Assembly: GCA_964448935.1 (NCBI GenBank)
Contig: CAYVBE010000148.1
Location: forward strand, 1-10,874
Source of the DNA: CAYVBE01 sp964448935
Lineage (GTDB): Bacteria; Planctomycetota; Brocadiia; SM23-32
Direction: 5' to 3'
Length of the DNA: 10,874 bases
The notes below the pieces were generated by a model, which saw only the letters and a program-made list of their open reading frames with translations, had not been told where the DNA came from and made no database searches. How positions within the stretch are numbered: the stretch's first letter is position 1; each line of letters opens with the position of its first letter. The position numbers and the translations under genes were made by a program. This document shows, in pieces, positions 6,635-10,874 of the stretch.

Positions 6635-9010
6635 TCAGCCGCCGGGTCGGTACAGACGCTCCAGCCGCCGGCACCATTCGGTGTAGGTTGCGAACGAGAA
6701 CGGCGGCTCGCCCCAGACGTAATGGTTGTGTCCGGTGCGGCTTCCGGTCTGCCATTGCAGGATCAAGAGCGCTGGCTCCTCGTGCGGCGCCAGCTCACGC
6801 AGCGCAGTTGTCCAGTTGGCTTCCACCGAAAACCCGTCTGACCGCACGTGCCGTTCCTGACCGGACGGGTCCACCGCGCTGATATCGAACTCGCCCTGGA
6901 CCGCCTGCAGCGTGTCGTTGGCGACATAAAGCTGTCGCACGCCGTCGCCCTCCACATCCTGGACCATCAGGCAGACGGGCTGCTGCGAGGCACGGACCCA
7001 GTCGTAGGACGGTTGCTTGCGGCGCCATCGGTAGTCCACCACGGAGTAGTTGAACATCATCGGCCACATGTCCATCAGCGACCACCAGAGCACGCCGGTC
7101 TTGCGCCACCGGCGGCAGCGCGAGTGCTCGACGGCGAACTTGAACATATCCGCACAGACGATGTTCAGCGCCAGGGCCAGCTCTTCCCACCGGTCCAGGG
7201 AAAACTCGCGGTCGAAGAAATGGCGGAGGCGGCTCCTCGTGGCGTCCTTCCAGGTCAGGAAGTGCTCGTCCGTCTGGTGGCGGTCCAGCGTGTAGCCGCC
7301 GGGGCCCACCGGCTCATCCCAGAGCCGTCGGGCGCGGGGAAGCTCCCGCTCGACGATCTCGGGGGTCTGCGACATGGAGTTGACGAAGAACGGGCCGGTC
7401 TCGCCGATGAAACGGGCATTCGAGCGCCGGTAGGCTGCGCGGAACTCCTCGCTCCCCGGATACAGGTGCTCCTCCGGGCTGGTCATGCCGGACCGCTCCT
7501 CCGGCGGCAACCGCCTCTCGGCGGCCAGACAATCGGCCTTGTAGGGCGAGCTGGGCACATAGTCGCGATAGGGATCGTGCAACTTCACCGCGTCGCGCAG
7601 CACCTCGCGGGTTATGCGGTTGTCCGAGGGCAGCAGCTTTTTGGGGATGAGCGTGTTCCAGAAGAAGGTGGCGTCCACCTCGTTGTCGCCGCACCAGACC
7701 GCGAGCGAGGGGTGGTTGCGCAGGCGCTTCACCACCATCTCCGCCTCGCGGGCGACGGCATCGCAGAAAAAATCGTCCACCGGGGGGAACTCGCAGGCGA
7801 ACATGAAATCCTGCCAGACCAGGATGCCGTGCTCGTCACAGTAGTCGAAGAAGTCGTGATCCTCGTAGACTCCGCCGCCCCAGATGCGCACCATGTTGCA
7901 GTGCAGATCGCTGCACAAATCCAGAGCCTTGCGCGTCCTTTGGGCGGCACGCGAGTGCAGGGCGTCCTTCGGCTTCCAGTTTGTGCCGCGGATGTATATC
8001 TTCCGGCCGTTGCAGACGAAGACGAACTCGCCCTCGCCCTCCGCCGTGATGACCTCCGTGCGCACCAGGTCTACCTCCCGGATGCCGAACCGGTCGGACC
8101 GCTCCGCGACTACCTCCCCGCACTTCAGTAGCTCGAGGGACAGGTCGTAGAGCACCGCCTCTCCATAGCCGGACGGCCACCAGAGCCGCACCTCCGACCG
8201 CGGCAGACTCAGGCTGATCTTGCCGGCCGTGAACTCGACGGGGAACTCCGCCTCATGCACGGCCTCGCTATCCAGCGAGAGCGTCAGCCTGCCCTCGTAG
8301 CCGGAAAGATCAACGTCCGGCGTCTCGATGGCCCAGTTGACGCCGATCGTGGCCATCTCGTCGCTGATCCGCCGGGTGTAGGCGTAGACCTCGGAGAACC
8401 GGACCTCCGGGCGGAGCAGCAGATAGACGGGCCGCCACAGGCCGGCGCTCAGCAGCCGGGGCGCGTTGTCCCATCCCCACATGTGGCGCGCCTTGCGCAG
8501 GTAGGCCGCACCCTGACGGTGGTCGCGCTGCACCTGGAAAGCGCTGTAATCGTGGCGCCGCGCGAACCGCTCCGGGCTCCGTATGCAGACCGACAGCGAG
8601 TTGCCCTCCGCCCGGAGGCGCGAGGTCACGTCCACCGAATGCGGCACGAACATGTTCTCGCAACGCAGAACCTGCTCCCCGTTGAGCGTGACGTCCGCGA
8701 TGGTATCCACACCCTCGAAGACCAGCCGGACACTCTCGCCTTCCTCGACCTGCGGAGCGTCGAACTGCGTCTCGTACGTCCAATCGTCAACCCGCTCGAA
8801 CTCCCGCATCGCCCGGATGTCGTCCGGCGGCCAGGGGTCGTCAATCAACCCCTCGCTCTGGAGATCAATCTCCACGTTGCCGGGCACCGTCGCGGCCATG
8901 CGGTGGACCTCCCCGGTGTCCGGACGGGTGAAGGCGAGGGTCCAGTCGCCGTCCGGGAGAATGCTCCGGCTGCCGTCCAGCCGCACGGGTCCGCCGTCGG
9001 ATTCTGACAT
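6635..9010 (-). CDS. GH2 beta-mannosidase
   Basis: This 791-residue protein is close to the usual length for the family. The domains run in the expected order: an N-terminal jelly-roll (DGDWTLAF, VPGNVEIDL, LVFEGVDTIADVTLNG, about 15-115), WGWDNAPRL..GLWRPVYL near 176, immunoglobulin-like parts to about 320, then a TIM barrel (GRKIYIRGTNWKP, MVRIWGGGVYE, GILVWQDFMFAC). The acid/base is E444 in AVWCGDNEVD and the nucleophile E537 in FIGETGPFF. Their spacing of 93 residues is the same as I recall for Bacteroides thetaiotaomicron Man2A (E462/E555). The enzyme hydrolyses terminal beta-1,4-mannose from manno-oligosaccharides; there is no signal peptide, so cytoplasmic action is expected. The start at 9010 is set by AGGAAGGG 6 bases upstream, and the gene begins 26 bases after the transaldolase stop. 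A GH2 beta-galactosidase or glucuronidase is less likely, because the RIWGGGVYE and DFMFAC segments are mannosidase-like. Confidence 0.92.
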   Translation of the reverse strand: MSESDGGPVRLDGSRSILPDGDWTLAFTRPDTGEVHRMAATVPGNVEIDLQSEGLIDDPWPPDDIRAMREFERVDDWTYETQFDAPQVEEGESVRLVFEGVDTIADVTLNGEQVLRCENMFVPHSVDVTSRLRAEGNSLSVCIRSPERFARRHDYSAFQVQRDHRQGAAYLRKARHMWGWDNAPRLLSAGLWRPVYLLLRPEVRFSEVYAYTRRISDEMATIGVNWAIETPDVDLSGYEGRLTLSLDSEAVHEAEFPVEFTAGKISLSLPRSEVRLWWPSGYGEAVLYDLSLELLKCGEVVAERSDRFGIREVDLVRTEVITAEGEGEFVFVCNGRKIYIRGTNWKPKDALHSRAAQRTRKALDLCSDLHCNMVRIWGGGVYEDHDFFDYCDEHGILVWQDFMFACEFPPVDDFFCDAVAREAEMVVKRLRNHPSLAVWCGDNEVDATFFWNTLIPKKLLPSDNRITREVLRDAVKLHDPYRDYVPSSPYKADCLAAERRLPPEERSGMTSPEEHLYPGSEEFRAAYRRSNARFIGETGPFFVNSMSQTPEIVERELPRARRLWDEPVGPGGYTLDRHQTDEHFLTWKDATRSRLRHFFDREFSLDRWEELALALNIVCADMFKFAVEHSRCRRWRKTGVLWWSLMDMWPMMFNYSVVDYRWRRKQPSYDWVRASQQPVCLMVQDVEGDGVRQLYVANDTLQAVQGEFDISAVDPSGQERHVRSDGFSVEANWTTALRELAPHEEPALLILQWQTGSRTGHNHYVWGEPPFSFATYTEWCRRLERLYRPGG

Positions 9011-9036
9011 CGTTGTCCCTTCCTCTCAGGTGCCCG

Positions 9037-9687
9037 TCAACCGAGATCCGCGGCATTGCGGATGAACTCGGCCAGCCCGACCTCGGTGCCGGGGTGGCTC
9101 AACATGCCCTGCAGCACGGGATAGGTGACGGCGATCGAGTGCGCGCCGGCCTTGATGGCCTCGACGGCCTGCTGCACGTCCTTGATGCTGGCGCCCACGA
9201 TGCAGGTCTCGATGCCGAACGCATCGTAACACTCTCGGATATCGCGGATCACGTCAATGCCATCGGCGCCCGCCATCTTGGACCGGCCGATAAACGGGCT
9301 GATGAAGGGCGAGCCGGCCAGCCCCGCTGCCAGGCCCTGGCCGGGGTTGAAGATGAGCGTGGCGTTCGTGGCAACGCCCTGCGGCAGCAGCCGCTTGATG
9401 GCCTTCAGGCCCTCGTAGGTCGTGGGAATCTTGACCGCCAGGTTCGGACCAAGCTCGTTCAGGCGCAGGGCGTCGTCTTCCAGCTCGTCCGCGGTGCGCC
9501 CGAGGGCTTGCAGCGCGATCGGACCGTCGAAGAAGCTCCGTATCTCGTTCACCACATCCTGCGGATTGATGCCCGAGCCCATGAGCTTGTTCGGGTTGGT
9601 GGCGACACCGTCAATGATCCCGGTGGTCACCGCGTCGCGAATCTCCTCAACGTCCGCCGTGTCCAGAAACAGCCTTGGATACTCCAT
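9037..9687 (-). CDS. Transaldolase of the short FSA/Tal family
   Basis: This 216-residue alpha/beta barrel class I aldolase matches the small transaldolase / fructose-6-phosphate aldolase family along its length. LFLDTADVEEI carries Asp9, GVATNPNKL carries Asn31, and LAVKIPTTYEGLKA has the Schiff-base Lys86 (Lys85 in FsaA). ATLIFNPGQGLAAGLAG and ISPFIGR follow. The residue equal to Tyr131 of FsaA is Phe132 here, as in classical transaldolase (Phe178 of TalB). This favours dihydroxyacetone transfer between sugar phosphates over direct cleavage of fructose-6-phosphate. The gene is translationally coupled to the dehydrogenase upstream: the stop of that gene and the ATG overlap as TAATG, with GAAGGGAG 7 bases before the start, inside the upstream coding sequence. 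It links the fructose-6-phosphate pool to the pentose-phosphate pathway. Confidence 0.93.
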   Translation of the reverse strand: MEYPRLFLDTADVEEIRDAVTTGIIDGVATNPNKLMGSGINPQDVVNEIRSFFDGPIALQALGRTADELEDDALRLNELGPNLAVKIPTTYEGLKAIKRLLPQGVATNATLIFNPGQGLAAGLAGSPFISPFIGRSKMAGADGIDVIRDIRECYDAFGIETCIVGASIKDVQQAVEAIKAGAHSIAVTYPVLQGMLSHPGTEVGLAEFIRNAADLG

Positions 9688-10823
9688 TACACATCTCCCT
9701 TCTGTTGAACGAAGTCCACCGCTTCTCGAATGAGCGGCGATGATCTCTCCAGTGTAGTTGCAGCCGCCAATGCTTCCGTCAGGGCCGACTCACCCGCGTC
9801 GGGTGCCGGCCAGCGGTCCGTCTCGTTTTCCATCGCAAAGAGCGCCGCCGCGCCGATCAGCCGGCCGAAGCCATCGGTCGGCTGCCCGTGCCGTCGCAGC
9901 AGCCTGAGCGCCCCGATTATGCGCTCCTCGGGCCCGAGCTTCCGGGACGGATCGCGGCATACGCGCTCTATCGTATCGCCAACGGCGCGGTTGGGGAAAC
10001 GCTCCTGCAGGAGCAAGCGTTTGTGGCCCTCCAGCTCATCCCTCGACCAGGCATCATACTCCCGCGCCAGCGCCGCGCAAATGCGGTCCAGCAGCTCCGC
10101 CAGGAGCGACGCGAGTTCCTCATCTTCGGCCGCCTGCCAGACGTAGCGGTAGCCCTTCAGCGCGCCGAGGTAGCCCAGTACGGCGTGCCCGAAGTTGTTC
10201 GTGTATTTCTTGCGGTCGAAGTACGCGCCGACGTCCTCGACGAATCGCAGTCCGGGCCAGTCGGGGAGCGGTCCCTGCCAGTTTCCGGACGCCGCGAAGA
10301 GCGGGCTGCGCCCCTCGGCATGGACGTGCAGCAGACCCTCGTCGTCTGTCTCGGCCCCGACTACGATGCGCTCTACGGAACACTGCACGCACCCCGGGGC
10401 GCCGTGCTGCCCGGATAACTGCTCTCTCAACTCTTCGGCGCCGTAACGGTAGTTTTCGCAGACCAGGACGTTCCACGGGCCGTCCTCTCGCTCGTCGCAC
10501 ACGGATGCCAGCGCACGCCCGACGGCCTCAACGTTGGCCGCCCCGACGGCGGTCGCGCAGACAGAAGCCCGCCGCAGGACGGCCCGTGCCTCCGGACTGC
10601 CCGCGGCAGATATCTCGAACGGGCCGATGCGGCGCTCCGTCGTGCTCTCCCCGGCGTGGATGTGCAGGGCGTATTCCGGCATTGCAGAGAGCGACTCGAC
10701 GACCGTCGGATCGGCTTCAAGAAACACGGGCAGCAGCCCGGCGTCTTGAAAAAGCTCGCCCGCCAGGCCCTTGCCTATGTTGCCGGCGCCGAAAATGACG
10801 CCGATTGGTCGTGTTTCAGTCAC
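9687..10823 (-). CDS. Mannitol-1-phosphate 5-dehydrogenase-like polyol dehydrogenase
   Basis: This 378-residue protein is similar in length to E. coli MtlD (382). The N-terminal Rossmann fold opens with IGVIFGAGNIGKG, which binds NAD(P). The C-terminal helical domain has KKYTNNFGH, giving K205-x4-N210-x2-H213, the catalytic Lys/Asn/His pattern of the polyol-specific long-chain dehydrogenases (K295, N300, H303 in Pseudomonas fluorescens mannitol dehydrogenase). LQERFPNRAVGDTIERVCRDPSRKLG is the family's RF.N....DT..RV.R.P.RKL segment. Expected reaction: mannitol-1-phosphate, or a related hexitol or uronate product, to the ketose phosphate. No PTS genes or kinase are visible, so the source of a phosphorylated substrate is unclear and the precise substrate is uncertain. 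The start is GTG at 10823, supported by GAGGAAGG 7 bases upstream. It overlaps the transaldolase start by one base. Tagaturonate or mannonate reductases of the same superfamily are less likely because they are longer. Confidence 0.88.
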   Translation of the reverse strand: MTETRPIGVIFGAGNIGKGLAGELFQDAGLLPVFLEADPTVVESLSAMPEYALHIHAGESTTERRIGPFEISAAGSPEARAVLRRASVCATAVGAANVEAVGRALASVCDEREDGPWNVLVCENYRYGAEELREQLSGQHGAPGCVQCSVERIVVGAETDDEGLLHVHAEGRSPLFAASGNWQGPLPDWPGLRFVEDVGAYFDRKKYTNNFGHAVLGYLGALKGYRYVWQAAEDEELASLLAELLDRICAALAREYDAWSRDELEGHKRLLLQERFPNRAVGDTIERVCRDPSRKLGPEERIIGALRLLRRHGQPTDGFGRLIGAAALFAMENETDRWPAPDAGESALTEALAAATTLERSSPLIREAVDFVQQKGDV

Positions 10824-10874
10824 GACAACGCCTTCCTCAATCCAGAATCACGTAATCCCTTGCGGGCACCTAGT
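10820..10874 (-). CDS. Possible C-terminal end of an upstream operon gene (partial)
   Basis: One minus-strand frame is open from the right edge to a TGA at 10822-10820 and would end ...GLRDSGLRKALS. Its stop overlaps the GTG of the dehydrogenase as GTGA, a common coupling arrangement, and the other two frames contain stops. However only 17 codons are visible, and their third positions are less GC-rich than those of the neighbouring genes, so the region may instead be an untranslated leader. No function can be given. Confidence 0.3.
   Translation of the reverse strand, partial: LGARKGLRDSGLRKALS
10831..10838 (-). promoter_or_regulatory. Strong Shine-Dalgarno deciding the GTG start of the polyol dehydrogenase
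   Basis: GAGGAAGG ends 7 bases before the GTG at 10823. It matches the AGGAAGG-type sites in front of the GH2 (9024-9017) and GH43-like (5275-5268) genes and supports the GTG as the true start. Confidence 0.65.

Noticed and set aside
5496..6686. Open frame of 396 codons on the plus strand
   Set aside because: Antisense to the radical-SAM gene with its CX3CX2C motif; the translated product has no domain features.
6848..8131. Open frame of 427 codons on the plus strand
   Set aside because: Antisense to the GH2 catalytic barrel, where both catalytic glutamates are in place on the other strand; it is a shadow of GC-rich codon use.
10837..10869. Reading VPARDYVILD followed by TGA as the end of an upstream gene
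   Set aside because: An in-frame TAG stands immediately before the GTG (10872-10870), so this frame cannot be the tail of a longer gene in this sequence.

Overview
The window looks like part of a chromosome from a high-G+C, PVC-type environmental bacterium, most likely Planctomycetota or a close relative. Two proteins point there: a very large exported PQQ-type beta-propeller protein with a methyltransferase-like N-terminus, and a cytoplasmic-looking GH43-like protein. Both resemble families I associate with planctomycetes. This assignment is an inference from protein character; there is no rRNA or other marker gene to settle it.

From about 836 to the right edge, six genes lie on the minus strand, packed end to end and read from right to left. 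They are a mannitol-1-phosphate 5-dehydrogenase-like polyol dehydrogenase (GTG start), a short transaldolase of the FSA/Tal family joined to it by a TAATG overlap, a GH2 beta-mannosidase, a radical-SAM protein related to spore photoproduct lyase, a GH43-like glycosidase starting 5 bases after the radical-SAM stop, and a secreted two-part beta-propeller protein. Each start has a clear purine-rich Shine-Dalgarno sequence, often placed inside the end of the preceding gene. I read this as one sugar-use operon whose promoter is outside the window. The glycosidases would release mannose or pentose units, the dehydrogenase would link a polyol phosphate to fructose-6-phosphate, and the transaldolase would feed the pentose-phosphate pool. 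No transporter, kinase or regulator is in view.

From 1 to about 835 the character changes. The minus strand carries the first 68 residues of a gene that resembles the N-terminus of a DNA methyltransferase and runs off the left edge. Next to it, on the plus strand, is the remnant of an IS1595-family transposase: its zinc-ribbon start and its C-terminal tail are fused in frame, the DDE core is missing, and a TAG stop interrupts the beginning. A perfect 8-bp hairpin lies just upstream of it.

The points most worth a second look are the radical-SAM SP-lyase relative inside a carbohydrate operon, which seems to lack the hydrogen-donor cysteine of SP lyase at the aligned position and has an extra C-terminal Cys cluster; the transaldolase/FSA active-site switch; the structured leader before the beta-propeller gene; and the deleted IS1595 element.
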